Shown here: piece by piece, positions 34,901 through 64,000 of the stretch | Numbering within the stretch: the stretch's first letter is position 1 | How the letters are laid out: each line of letters opens with the position of its first letter | Assembly: GCA_007922225.1 (NCBI GenBank) | Contig: ML680053.1 | Location: 5,572,164-5,636,163, forward strand | Length of the DNA: 64,000 bases | Direction: 5' to 3' | Source: Emydura subglobosa | Lineage: Eukaryota > Chordata > Testudines > Chelidae | Notes under the pieces: model-generated | Told to the model about the DNA's origin: nothing | What the model saw: only the letters and a program-made list of their open reading frames with translations | Databases searched by the model: none | Made by a program: the position numbers and the translations under genes

Positions 34901-36500
34901 AAAGGAGAGAACTAACCGCACAAAGCAAGTCAGTGGTAAAACTGGGATTAGAATAGATCTGACTCTTAATCCTGTGCTTATTTCTCCAGACCTGATACCT
35001 GCCAGCCAAAGAGCAGCACACGCTGAGAAACATGGCATCCCATTTTCCTTGCTATTGGGAGTGGATGCAGAGTTGGCTTCCTTGGTGCTGGCCACTGAAT
35101 CCCATTTTTCATAGTGGTTTTTGCTAGTATTTGCTACAATTAAGGGGCTTCTCTTTACCACCATTCTCCCCCCTTCCCCACAGTAAAGAGTTATTCACCT
35201 CACATCACAAAGGTTAGCAAAACTGGAAGGGTTGATAGGACTGGACCATGACATGCCGCCCCCCTCCCCCCTCAAAAATAGGAGCCTTACCTTCAGAATG
35301 GATCCCTAGTACAGATGAGACTTTCAGCCTTCAACATGAAGGCTGAAAGTCACTATATTTAAGATCCCAATTTAAATAAAAGACGCCCAGATTGCTGCAT
35401 ATTTATTACAGGTGACACTTTGCACAATCTGAATTTACTATTATTGGAGTCATGGTCTGGAGATTAGTAGCTCGGATACAGGAAAAATCCTCAAGAAAAG
35501 GATGAATCATTATTTGGGCTCTCAGAACATAGACACCTAACTAGGATTATGACAGTGCTTGCTCATGTGCACAGAACTGATCACCAGTAATGGAGGTGGG
35601 GGAAAGAATTTCCCCATGTGCCATCAAGGACTGGGCAGTGGACAAGATGGTATTACACCTTCATCTGAAACATGAAGCAGGAATCCCCAGTCAAGATCAG
35701 ACGGACACACACCATACACCTACATCCCTGGAACTACACGGGAGGACGTCTTGATGAGCTCGGACTACATTCATCTTCCATAACGGGGTACATGATACAG
35801 ATGAGACTGCAACTATCAAGTGTTCAGGATAAGCAAAGTGGAACAATGGGAGGGATTCCCATCATAATCCACAGCTGCCAGCTGAAACTAGCTGTCTAGC
35901 GTAAAAACCCAAAGCATAAAAGGAGATAGGAGCGAGATGGAGGCGTTATTGGTACGAGACCCACACTGGCCTCCTACACCCAGGGGCACTGTCTGGGCTG
36001 AGAGGAGGGAGAGTTCAGACACTTCAGTGGGGTGCAGGCTCACCCCCTGCCAGGGGAGGGACCTTCTCCTCCAGCCCGGCTGGAGGTTCCCTGGGGCAGA
36101 GACAGTGTTTTCATTGTGCATGTGTAGAGTGCCAGCGCAGGACGGAGCCTGGGGCACAACTGGGGCTCCCAGCCCCTCCCACAATAAATAAATAAAATAA
36201 TCACTCCCTTCTTCCGTCAGGAACGACTCGCTGGCCCCTCCGAGGACACCCCCTCCCACGCACACCACCCCCGCCAGCTCAATCCAGACAGCTCCCACCC
36301 CCCCCACTTCCTATTCAACAGCCTCCCAACGGTCCTGCCCCTCCCCCCCGCGGCCCCTCACCGGCGCGCACGGCCGGGCGCCGGTTGAAGGAGTTGTCCA
36401 CCACCGCCGTCAGCCAGCCCACCAGCGCCAGCCACAGCGAGTTTCGGTTCACGAGGGGCGGCGGCGGCAGCTCCCGATGCTCGTCGGGCAGGAACACCAT
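31919..36500 (-). CDS. NDUFC2: NDUFC2, complex I accessory subunit B14.5b, complete (3 exons)
   Basis: NDUFC2 is an accessory subunit in the membrane arm of mitochondrial complex I, partnered with NDUFC1. Exons are 36362-36500, 34218-34361 and 31919-31968 (139, 144 and 50 nt), which join to 333 nt, or 110 residues plus TGA. Both introns are GT-AG. The protein starts MVFLPDEHRELPPP. Hydrophobic segments lie at about 22-37 (LWLALVGWLTAVVDNS) and 52-65 (VLFTTVGFFVGYYL), followed by a matrix-type charged tail with YIRRHPEDF and the end ILEDFVPVR. The family signatures NRRP, HRQ, GYYL, KRE and HPEDF are all present. It is shorter than human (119 residues) because it lacks about nine N-terminal residues. 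The ATG sits in a CpG island. Confidence 0.95.
32084..32158. repeat. Short foldback element with GGGCCAGATCC ends
   Basis: GGGCCAGATCCAAAGC at the left is matched by GCTTTGGATCAGGCTC at the right, flanked by TAT on both sides. It lies in NDUFC2 intron 2. Confidence 0.65.
33765..33890 (+). mobile_element. MIR/CORE-type SINE tail
   Basis: TTAGATTGTAAGCTTTTTGGGACAGG and AATGCCTGGCACAGGATAG identify the tail. It lies in NDUFC2 intron 2. Confidence 0.6.
34218..34361 (-). CDS. NDUFC2: NDUFC2 exon 2
   Basis: GVHRQ to HPEDFKQK. The acceptor ends TTTCAG and the donor is AAG|GTATAT. The exon leaves one base, so intron phase is 1. Confidence 0.93.
35320..35350. repeat. Perfect short hairpin
   Basis: A 14-bp arm ACTTTCAGCCTTCA, three-base loop ACA and perfect complement, in NDUFC2 intron 1. 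Confidence 0.85.
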
Positions 36501-37130
36501 GGCGGCCGGAGCGGAGCGCGCCGAGCGCCGCAGCAGGCCCCGCCGCCGGCAGTTCAAGGGCAAGCCCAGCCGCGGCCCGCCCCGAATAGCGGCCCCGCCG
36601 CAGCCCGGACACCCAGGTTCCGCCCGCCCCCGCGCCGCGCTTACAGCCCCTGGCCCAGCGCGCGGGGAGAGCAGGCGGCGGAAATGGGGGGGAGGGGGGG
36701 TAGCGCGGGAACTCGCGGGGCGGGGGGGAGGGGTAGGGGTAGCGGTAGCGCGTTTCCAAGCCTCCCCGCAGATTTACTGCGCGACGCTTAGAACTCCCGG
36801 AAACCAGGCCGACTTCCGGAGAACCGTTGTTCCGGCTAGCCCCGCCTCTTCCGCCTGAGGCCCCGCCCACGTTCAGTTCCCTTTCGGTCTCGCGATCCCT
36901 CTCCTAGTGCTACCCGCTTCCCTTCCCCTCCCCCACCCGGGCGAGCGACAACGGGGGGAGGAAGGCGGTGAGCAGCGGCGGAGGAGACGGAGACACCGGC
37001 GGGGAAGGCCGAGGGGGAGCTGGGGGAAGGAGCGATGCCTGTGGACGGCGGGGTCGGGCCGGAGCGGGGTTGGGGGTGGACTGGACTGGAGTGCAGGGGT
37101 GGGGGGAAGAGGCCCGGTCCGGCCCTGGGC
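36340..37130. promoter_or_regulatory. CpG island at the NDUFC2 start, possibly bidirectional
   Basis: Very high CpG and GC content covers NDUFC2 exon 1 and continues about 600 bp upstream of the ATG. Many long open frames on both strands here are composition effects. The extension beyond NDUFC2 leaves room for a divergent plus-strand transcript. Confidence 0.75.
36362..36500 (-). CDS. NDUFC2: NDUFC2 exon 1
   Basis: 46 codons plus one base, ending ...RRPAVRA; donor G|GTGAGG. No upstream in-frame ATG restores the longer mammalian N-terminus. Confidence 0.93.
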
Positions 37131-37390
37131 AATTGACCCCTTTGTGTCCCCCCCCTCCAGTTGCTTTAATGGCAGACAGGCTCCAGCTCGCTCCTGGTTC
37201 CGCGGAAATGAAGTCTCTGAGTGCTGGAGAATGACTGTAGCCTGGTGATCAGGGCGCACGTCCAGGAGACCCAAGACGCAGAGCCTCTGCTTCACTGACT
37301 TCATGTATCCACCGTGGAGCAGCTTCCTGAGACCCAAGACTCTGTATCAGCATGGAGCTCCGTAATAAAACATTTCCCTGAAAGGAGGGA
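36930..37390 (+). ncRNA. Candidate divergent two-exon non-coding transcript
   Basis: On plus, a donor-like GGCG|GTGAGC at about 36968 is followed by an acceptor-like CCCCCCCTCCAG ending at 37160 and an AATAAA at about 37364-37369. The layout would suit a short lncRNA from the NDUFC2 CpG island. No conserved protein was recognised. Purely inferred from signals. Confidence 0.25.
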
Positions 37391-38235
37391 GATCCCTCTT
37401 CAAATCCTCTCGCCCCCTGCTGCACTGAGGAACACTGAATTTGGGTCTCCCGCATCCCAAGTGAGTGCTCTCATCACGAAGTAAACAGTTGTAAAGGAGG
37501 TACCTCCATTTCCACCTATCTTGTGTGGAGTGCAACATGACCTTAATTCATTATCACAAGAAACAACATAGGTACTTAAACCACCTGACTTCTAGTTACC
37601 TGGGAGTTGCTAGTAGATAGGCTCTTTCCTGCAACCTAGATACATGCACCGCTCTCAGCATGCTCTTACCAGCATGTCCTATGGGCTAGTTTAGGCAGCG
37701 ACCATGCTAGGTGTGGAGCTTTTGTAGTTCACCTACCTCTTTCTGTCCCTAGATTGTATAGGGAGCCAAAGCATCTAACACAAGCCTTGTGAAGCATGGT
37801 GCTATTCCTGACATTTTCTAGGCACCTAACAGCTGTGACAAAGATCATCACAAAGTTCATGTCCCTTTGTGAATCTAGCCTTGTGTTAAAGCACTTAAAG
37901 ATCTATATATATAGTGAAGTATTTATTCTTTTTAATATTTGTGTGCCATCACAGTGACTGCTGATTCCTTCCATCTTCAGGAAAAAAGATGACATTTTTA
38001 GCACTCACACAGTGAAAACTGAAAACAAAGCAGTGCCATCATGCTGAGTACTTAAGCAGGGTGGGTGTGCTCATGCAAACACCAGCTTGGCAAGGAAGAG
38101 CCCATTCAGACCCTGTTTACACAAGCACCATGCTTTTTTTTTTAAAAAAGGGAGACACTCATTTGGCACAATCCAGCACCTGTGTGACTAGTTTACATAC
38201 TAACATCTTCAAGGAAGTGACTAACTGAGGTTAGA
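37391..38235. other. NDUFC2-ALG8 interval, left part
   Basis: 37381-37490 is a reverse MIR-like piece. The rest shows no gene or clear repeat. Confidence 0.4.
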
Positions 38236-38884
38236 ATGGTTCCCAACCCATGGCCCACAAGATCTTTCAAAGTGGCCCACTGCTCCCCTCCTGCTGGCTG
38301 CAGAAGGCTGCCTAAGGACCCAGGCGGAGTGTGTTGCCACAGGGCTATAAGACTGATGCAGGCTCCTTGCTGCAGCTAAGGGGACGGGAGATCAGCACTC
38401 CCCTGCCCCTGGCTGTACCAGGGAGCACAGCAGAGCTCTCTGCCTGGGTCCATAGGCACTGGGGAACTGCTGGAACCAGAGGGAGAGGGAAGATCAGAGC
38501 TGCCCTCCCCCAGCTCCAGCAGAGAGCAAAGTGCTCTGCCTGGGTCCATAGGCGCTGGGGTCCCTGCTGGAGCCAGGGGGAGGGGAACAGACCGTCTGTC
38601 CCCCTGGCTGCAGAAGAGAGCCACTGCCTAGGGACCCAGGTGGTGTGCATGGGGCTACAGGATGCCTGCGGTTTCCCTGCTGCGGGGGGGGCGGAGGGGG
38701 AATGGAGGTTGTCCGTTGGAGGTCAGCGAGGAGGCAGCCTCCTTACTGAACTTCTGTCTGGCTGCACAGAAGCAAGGGGGGCGGGGGGTAACAAAGCTGC
38801 TGGCGAAAACTGTAGCCCTTCAGCATTGTAAAAATGATATCTGTGCCAAATTATATCTCGAGCCAAAAAGGCTGGGAACCACGG
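38236..38884. mobile_element. hAT-like non-autonomous DNA element with internal tandem repeat
   Basis: Left end GGTTCCCAACCCATGG and right end (complement) GTGGTTCCCAGCC form inverted ends. Inside, CTCTGCCTGGGTCCATAGGC occurs at 38437 and 38534, a 97-bp period. Open frames of 166 and 101 codons across it on opposite strands are not credible genes. No clean target duplication was found. Confidence 0.55.
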
Positions 38885-39785
38885 AGATGAACCCAGGTTC
38901 TACTACTGCAGAACCACTAGCCATCATAAATACTTTCATTAGGGCAGGGTACTGGAGAGGTCCACATTGTATGGATACCTCATATCCCATAGAAAAGGAA
39001 ATGTAAAATGTTAGCTATTTTATAACAAGTCACGTGAAATCATGCAACAGCAATAAAGAAACCCAATATTCCCAACAGCATATTCCTTGTGTTTTTATTG
39101 GGAGTATGACAACTCTGTGTCAGAAGAATTGGCTACTGTTTGGTATTGATCATTCTCCAAAATGTTTAAGGATAGCCCCAATGCAGGAAATTACTTGGGA
39201 GGTAGAGGAACAGAATGGAGAAAACCAGTACAGTAGAAATAGACTAAGTCAGATAGTGGTGTCATTGGAAATATTTGATCTTCATATAAGATTTCAGCAT
39301 TGGGTTTTCACAAAAAAAGGTTGGCAAAACAATCGATCAGCATACAAATTCCAAACTGTATATTAGATTTACTTTTCACTTATACAGATGCCCCTCCAGC
39401 TGGAAAGATATCCAGAGAGATGTTTAATGCAGAAATATAAAAAATATTTTATTTACATCATCCACAGTACAAAATTATAATTATGTTCTCTTCTATACAG
39501 GAATGATCCCTTATTATAAGTAGCCATAATGGTTTCTAGCAAAATCCCTCATTAACAAGGAAATCATACACATTTTCTTCAGGGTAGCAATCTAAACATT
39601 TTAAATGGATAATTTTAAGGCAAGTGACATCTCATCATGTGCAACATTTTAAAGAGCTATTTTGATCAGAGTTGGCAATACAGGAATGCTGCAAAACAAC
39701 ACACAGTGAGATGCATGGTATATGGTACCACTGCCATTTCAAAATGTGCACGAGCCTCCTAGTGCTGGTTAATCCTCCTGAAGAA

Positions 39786-39791
39786 TTTATT
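39786..39791 (-). terminator. Candidate ALG8 poly(A) signal
   Basis: AATAAA on minus 26 nt past the stop. A second one lies at 39448-39453, so the 3' UTR may be very short or about 400 nt. Confidence 0.4.
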
Positions 39792-39816
39792 TAGAGTTGG
39801 TCCCAGTGATGCTGCT

Positions 39817-58631
<18,815 letters not shown>

Positions 58632-58780
58632 TCCACGCAGCTCGCTGCCGTTCCTCCCGGGCCCGACTCCAGGGAGTCCTGACTGACAGCGCCACACGAC
58701 GCCGCTCCCTCCGTCCGGATACACCCCCCCACTGCGCACGCGCCGAAAATGACCTCGCGCGAGCCCGCCTAGATGGTCGG

Positions 58781-61111
58781 TTTGTTTCGTTTTTTTTTAA
58801 ACCCACTTGCGACTACATCGCGCATGCGCCTGCGGTCCCTCTGTGTTGCTCGCGCGCCGCCTTTCCGAATCCTCCATCCGCTACTGAACGCCTCTCTGGC
58901 TGGGTGGGGGCAGGTCTATGGCGGAGTGTGCAGGCGCCCGGTCCGTGTGAACTGGTGGGAGCGGGCTGGTTTTGGATTGTGCCCAGGAGCCTCCTCTCTC
59001 ACCCAGCTTCGCTATGTTATCCTCCAGAACCTGCACGGCTGCTGGAGCTCTGGGGGCAGCTGCGCATTATCATTATTAATGCAGCCTTGCAAAATTCTCC
59101 TTAAAATGTATGGGCTGCAGGAAGAATATGGTTGATTTTCCCCCTTTACCACGGGAAGTGATTATGATAGGGGAAGAGAAAACTAATTATTTTTTACTCC
59201 AATAAAACAGTCATTCCTACGCCTGGGTGAATGGGCAAGTAGAATTTTGCAAGGGTGTAATAATTCTTAGTACTGAAAAGATGCCTCGATCACAGTAGAA
59301 TGTGTTTATGGGGGTGGCTGGAATAAGCAGCTGCTGCACACCTCTAAGGTTTGCTGGCCTAACACTGCATGGCTGAAAATCCTTGGGTATCTCAGTCATA
59401 ATCTAAATCAAGCCAGTGCTTGGATGGGAGACCAGGTAAAATCCACATGGTGCAGGAAGTGGTGTTGAAATTTCTGTCTACTCTCCCTTCAGTGAGTACT
59501 GAACCAATGTCCCAGCATCATACTATGTATTCATTCAGGACTGAAGCAAATATCCTATGTGCCCAAGTCCCAGAACTATTTGTGTGTGCAGTGGCTTCTG
59601 GGTAACTTGCAAAGCAAGGCATCACATTGTAGGATAGAGGGAAAAGCTTTGAACCCATTGCAGCTGCAATGCTGAATGCTTCCTGTCATCACTAGAAAGA
59701 AACTACTATGGAATAAACCAGTTCATTTGGAGCTGAGCTAAAGATTTTGTTCCCAGGAGTTGCAACTAACTGGTACAACAGAAGCCCTAGATGGCTGCCA
59801 TGTGTGGCTGTAAGATGTTTTTATAGGTTTTGCATGTTCAAGACTTCATGCCTACAAGAAATTGGCAACTATTAGTGACTAAATAGGGCTGGATCTGTTT
59901 GTGTGATGGTGACACTTGCATGTCTTGTGAGCTCCTTTAGAATACACTTACATGTTTGGAAAGCACCTAGTGGGTGCTACATTGATGCAAATCATACAAA
60001 TGATATTTAAATTGGCTTCTTTTCCTGCAATGCAACTGCTACATCAACATCATATAGGTCCTTGTTCAAACTTAGAGACTCTGAAGAGCCATGGGTTGAA
60101 TAGCAGTGTTGTTGTATCTTTGCAGGAATCTGTGCTAGAGGACTAAACTGTTCACAGTATAATCGGTTAAACCTTAAAGGGTCTAATGCATCCGTACTAG
60201 GCTAGATTATAGAGTTTAAAACGGCTTGTGCTTCTGCTTCATGTCCACACTAGGATTATTCTAAACCAGTTTGGTTGTGCTGCCTTTTGGGTAGGTATTG
60301 TAGAATTCTCAATGTGGCTCTCAGCATTGGTGCCTTTAGGGTGATAGTACTATGATAACATGTTATGCTAAGTCTTAGAGAGAGGGAAATAAGTCACAAC
60401 TTCAGAAAACACCATTACATTTTCATTTGCAAACAAATTTATGGCCATCACTGAATCTAATTCTCCACTCATTACATTTTATTTACTTATTTTTAAAATA
60501 CACTTTTAGTAGCATTATTCAAAAAAGAGCAACAGTCAGGAAAAAAGTGAAACAAATTTAAAATTAAAATGCATACAAACTCTATAAGAGTTAAAGGAAA
60601 TAAAAATCCTGCTTTTTGGAAAATATCAGAAAGTAAGATGAAAGCATAGCTCTCTCAGCAACTCTGGGACCAAATGCTGGCCAACTAGAAAACCCTAAAG
60701 CCAGAAGCAAGAAAATAGGGGAGAGAGTGTCCATTCCTAGACTCCTAGTTTACTTTAGAATCCATGGATATGCTACACCACTTCTCATGTTGTCCAGGAT
60801 AGGTGCTATCAGGGTGTTCTTCCCAAGGAGATTAGGGGCACGATCTGCAGGTTTGTGCTCATACAGCCCCTGATATACAACCCATCTCACCCAGAATAAG
60901 TGGATCTGGATGTTATTTGAGAATTTATCCCACAGCATTAAGAGAGGTAAATGTTTCAAAGTAAATCAGTGGCATTTCCTGTACTTTAAGAATGATGGCA
61001 CCTTGGAAAACATCAGCTTCTTTCAAAGCTTCCCTATTAATCTATGAAGCATAAATGCATTGGATGGCCAGGGTTAGTTTACAAAGCAGTGTTAGTAGAG
61101 TCCCTGTTGCA
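58781..61111. other. Region upstream of ALG8, no gene seen
   Basis: Apart from the 5S-like repeat, nothing coding was recognised. By synteny KCTD21 and USP35 would be expected further right, beyond the window. Confidence 0.45.
59340..59600 (+). repeat. 5S-rRNA-like SINE or pseudogene fragment
   Basis: AGTGCTTGGATGGGAGACCAGG at 59415-59436 is very close to the 5S rRNA internal promoter region (box C and beyond: GTACTTGGATGGGAGACC). The following CATGGTGCAGGAAGTGGTGTTG continues as dispersed repeat, suggesting a 5S-derived SINE rather than a 5S gene. Confidence 0.5.
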
Positions 61112-61325
61112 GGAGTGGCCAAACTTACTGACCCCAAACACCTCTCTCCCCACTGGGCAGAATCCTCTAGTCCCCCACCCTGCCACAGAGCAGAAGCTCC
61201 AAGCTCCCAACCCCACTCTGGTAGGCAGAGAATGGGGGGAGCGGCAAAGGGCTTCCGCGAGCCGCACTTTAACTGTAAAAGAGCCGCACGTGGCTCACAA
61301 AACCAGAGTTTGGCCACCCCTGCCC
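61112..61325. mobile_element. MITE with GCAGGRGTGGCCAAACT ends
   Basis: Left TTGCAGGAGTGGCCAAACT and right (complement) GGCAGGGGTGGCCAAACT form 17-18-bp inverted ends with one mismatch. The inside reads GAGCCGCAC..GAGCCGCACGTGGCTC, as in a frequent turtle element. Confidence 0.65.
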
Positions 61326-61967
61326 TATTGTATGGGTTGAATATCAAATTTGCCACTCCTTATAAACCTAGTACTGTAACACGTAGCTCATGCCGGCCCT
61401 TTCTCTGTAATGGTAGAGTGAGGGCAAATCTGATTCATTCCAGGTGTTTATTGGTGATCCCTTGGAGTTCAAGGTTGATTGTCTTCCAATAAAATGATAG
61501 CCGATTATCACTGGTGGATCCGCAAGTGACTAATGAGTTCTATGCAGGATCCACAGACCATGTCACGGTTGAGGCAGACATTTCCCAATGGAAGGGGGGG
61601 GGATCTAGATTGTTAAATCAGGCTATAGCACATTCTTTCCTCCTTTCCTGTTTCTCTGTTTCCTCTTGTCTCCACTGGAGCTCAAAATCCTGGCATCCTT
61701 TCCACAAAGTCTTTTTCCATTTTGGTCTATCGAGGGCTTGGGTTTCCCATGAGTTTATGTCAATATTGCACTTCTTCATTATGGCTTTGAGGGTGCTTTG
61801 AACTGCTTTTTTTGCCTGCACCTTCACCATTGGCCATGGCGCAGAAGCAGCTAGAACTGTGCATGCATTTGATGATATAAATGCAAATTAGGCAGTGCTC
61901 TCTGGCTCTTGGCAAGATACCAACATCTCTCTCAGAGTCACATCATTTGAGCACCTCCACGTTACAG

Positions 61968-62430
61968 AATCACAGATGATCAGAGCTGGAAAGGACCAGC
62001 AGGATCATTCCAGTCCCAGCCCCCTACCTGGAGCAGGATCTTCTCGACATTATTAATCCCAGTAGGATTTTATCTACCCTATTTCTAAACATATCTAGGC
62101 CATTTATTCCTCCCTGTCTCAAGACAAGACCTCACACTTCCCAGCCTTAGCTTTATACCACTATTCCTTATTTCACCACTATCACCTACAGGAACAAACC
62201 TCATTACCACCTTCTATTACCTTCCTTTAATGCTGCCAGTTCCATCTCTTCAGATGCCGTCTCCCCTAGTCTCTTCATCTCAGAACTGTCTCCAATTTAT
62301 CAATTTCCATTTTCCACCAGCTCAATAGCAAATACAGAATTACAAGAGTAGTCCTTCCCAGGCTCTAATAAACAGCTTCCTAGTAACTTTCTTTGTCATA
62401 CACAAGATCCCTTTGTGTTGTGCATACAGC
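61968..62430 (-). mobile_element. CR1 LINE 3' fragment
   Basis: ACAGAATCACAGATGATCAGAGCTGGAAAGGACC begins the reverse CR1 3' end. It decays toward 62.4 kb. Confidence 0.65.
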
Positions 62431-62499
62431 CCTGGCTGGCAATGGCATTATGAGTTCATATTTGATTTAGTGACTCCCCTAACCCTCTGGAGTTTTTCT

Positions 62500-62950
62500 G
62501 CCCTATTATTTTCTAACAGTCTCCCTTTGATGGGGGTCTCAGCACGTAACTGAAGTACGCATGTTTGATCCTCACTTTGCAGATATAGGAATTGAGGCAT
62601 AGAAAGACTACAGCCAGGTTTATACTACAGCAACTATCATGGCACAGCTATGGTGTTGGAACTGTGCTGCTATAGTGCCATAGCATTGATGCTTCCTATG
62701 TTGAGGGAAAGGATTTTTCCATTGCTGTAGTCAATCCACCTCTCTGAGAGGCGGTAGCTAGGTCGATGGACGAATTCAACACTGCATCTACACTGGGTTT
62801 AGGTCGACCTAAACTACAACATGCAGGACACGAACATTTTCATAGCCCTGAGCGATGTAGCTAGGTCAATATCATTTTTCAGTGTAGATCAGGCCTAAGT
62901 GACACATGGCAAATCAGTCTCTATAATGCCTTTAAGCAAACAAAGTGTAA
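62500..62950 (-). mobile_element. MIR/CORE-type SINE split by a DNA element
   Basis: TTTGCAGATATAGGAATTGAGGCATAGAAAGACTA (to 62610) resumes as AAGTGACACATGGCAAATCAG after 62896, restoring the MIR order. The insert is annotated separately. Confidence 0.6.
62611..62894. mobile_element. Non-autonomous DNA transposon inserted in MIR
   Basis: Ends CAGGTTTATACTACAG and (complement) GCCTGATCTACACTG are imperfect inverted repeats of the GTCTACACT type. CTA flanks it at 62608-62610 and 62895-62897. Confidence 0.5.
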
Positions 62951-63559
62951 CACTTTCTCAAAATGAGCAGGTAGCATTTTACATCCACTTTGCCTAGGTG
63001 TCAGTGACACTAGTATATATCTGTGGGGAACCAGGATCAAGCTCTCAATCCTTGCTTACGTCTCGTCTACCGTTTTTGTACCAATTTAACTTTTTCATGT
63101 GGGGCGTGATTACTTTTTTTAACCAGATCAGCACAATGCCTTGTGGGTATAGTCATACCAGTATAAAGCAGCCTTATACCAGTATAGCTTATTTCCCTCA
63201 ACTTACGGGAATAAGTTTCCATTGGTATAACTATATTCATATTGGGGAGGGAGAAATATAGTACCGTATGTTAAAAAGCAGTATAACCCCCTCTAGTGTG
63301 GAAGAACTTGCATGTGTGGAGTCTGTGGACAGGCCTTTATTCATTAAGCCGACGTTATTCTCGTTTCATTCCCCACCACATGGGTCTGTAGCCTGACCAG
63401 CTGATTCTGTCCATCAATCTTCCTCAGATGCAGCATTTGCATTACAGGGATTTTCTCACATACAACTCCCCTTATATAGATTCTACCCCAGAAAGAGAAT
63501 AAGACACCACACTGATTTATTAGTACTAATACTGAGCATATATTTAATACTTATGTTTC

Positions 63560-63720
63560 ATAAGCATTAATTAATTATGCCTCACAATGCACTTGAGGCC
63601 TGTAAGTACTTTCCCCTCCATTTTACAGATGGGGAAACTGAGGCACACAAAGGGCGTGACATCAAAGATAAGATCAGAACTCCCGTCATTCACTCCTTTC
63701 TCAGATAACCGCTCTCCCTT
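63560..63720 (-). mobile_element. MIR/CORE-type tRNA-SINE
   Basis: Reverse copy: TTTTACAGATGGGGAAACTGAGGCACACAAAGGGCGTGACAT is the hallmark block. Confidence 0.75.
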
Positions 63721-64000
63721 AAAGATGTTAGCACAGAGGAACACATGTACATTTGGGGATAGATTTTTTTACTGAGTCATCTGCAAGATCAGGCAGGAGC
63801 AGCCTTATAACAAATCTAAATACTTCCTCTCAGAGGGTTCTGTTCTATAGATAAATATGCTTCCTCTCCACAGCTTCTGATGGTCAACCACATAGCATGC
63901 GCCTTTCACTGTGTACGTACAGCCACGAGGGAGACTGCATGACCTTAAAGGCTGTGGTGTGATTAGAATGCTCCAAAACCCTACTTCTCTTTGTCAGCTA

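Noticed and set aside
36358..37337. Long open frames on both strands around the NDUFC2 start
   Set aside because: CpG-island composition; only the short NDUFC2 exon 1 frame matches a protein and has matching splice sites.

Overview
The window is vertebrate nuclear DNA, most likely from a cryptodiran turtle or a close archosauromorph relative. The evidence is exon-intron genes with canonical GT-AG splice sites and CpG-island promoters. The repeats are CR1 LINEs, MIR/CORE-type tRNA-SINEs, hAT-like MITEs and sauropsid foldback elements. There are no bacterial-style operons. Species cannot be fixed from the sequence alone.

Five protein-coding genes are recognisable, in the order and orientation known from human chromosome 11q14.1. 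INTS4 (minus) contributes its first two coding exons at 3.5-4.15 kb and leaves the window at the left edge. KCTD14 (minus) has its large BTB exon at 10.63-11.30 kb; its first exon was not found. THRSP/Spot14 (plus) has its coding exon at 26.68-27.06 kb and a probable non-coding second exon at 28.09 kb. NDUFC2 (minus) is complete in three exons, 31.92-36.50 kb. ALG8 (minus) is complete in 13 exons, 39.82-58.63 kb, and I could splice it end to end in frame to 524 residues. CpG islands mark the INTS4, NDUFC2 and ALG8 starts. No gene was recognised from 58.8 to 64 kb.

The genes do not form one pathway. INTS4 belongs to the Integrator RNA-processing complex, KCTD14 is a BTB protein, THRSP regulates lipogenesis, NDUFC2 is an accessory subunit of respiratory complex I, and ALG8 adds the second glucose to the N-glycan precursor in the ER. 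Their linkage is ancestral synteny. The one transcriptional link known elsewhere is NDUFC2-KCTD14 readthrough; the splice phases here would give the same kind of frameshifted fusion as described in human.

Much of the remaining sequence is repeats: CR1 fragments in both orientations (1.96-3.25, 5.54, 19.06, 20.46, 30.0, 55.26 and 61.97 kb), MIR-type SINEs, an LTR just upstream of INTS4, a 5S-rRNA-like SINE fragment, foldback elements with GGGCCAGAT-like ends, and several insertions with readable target-site duplications or nesting. I did not find a previously undescribed biological system. The most useful second-look items are the readthrough phase, the untraced KCTD14 start, the tandem INTS4 splice acceptor, the THRSP non-coding exon, and the palindromic retroposed repeats.
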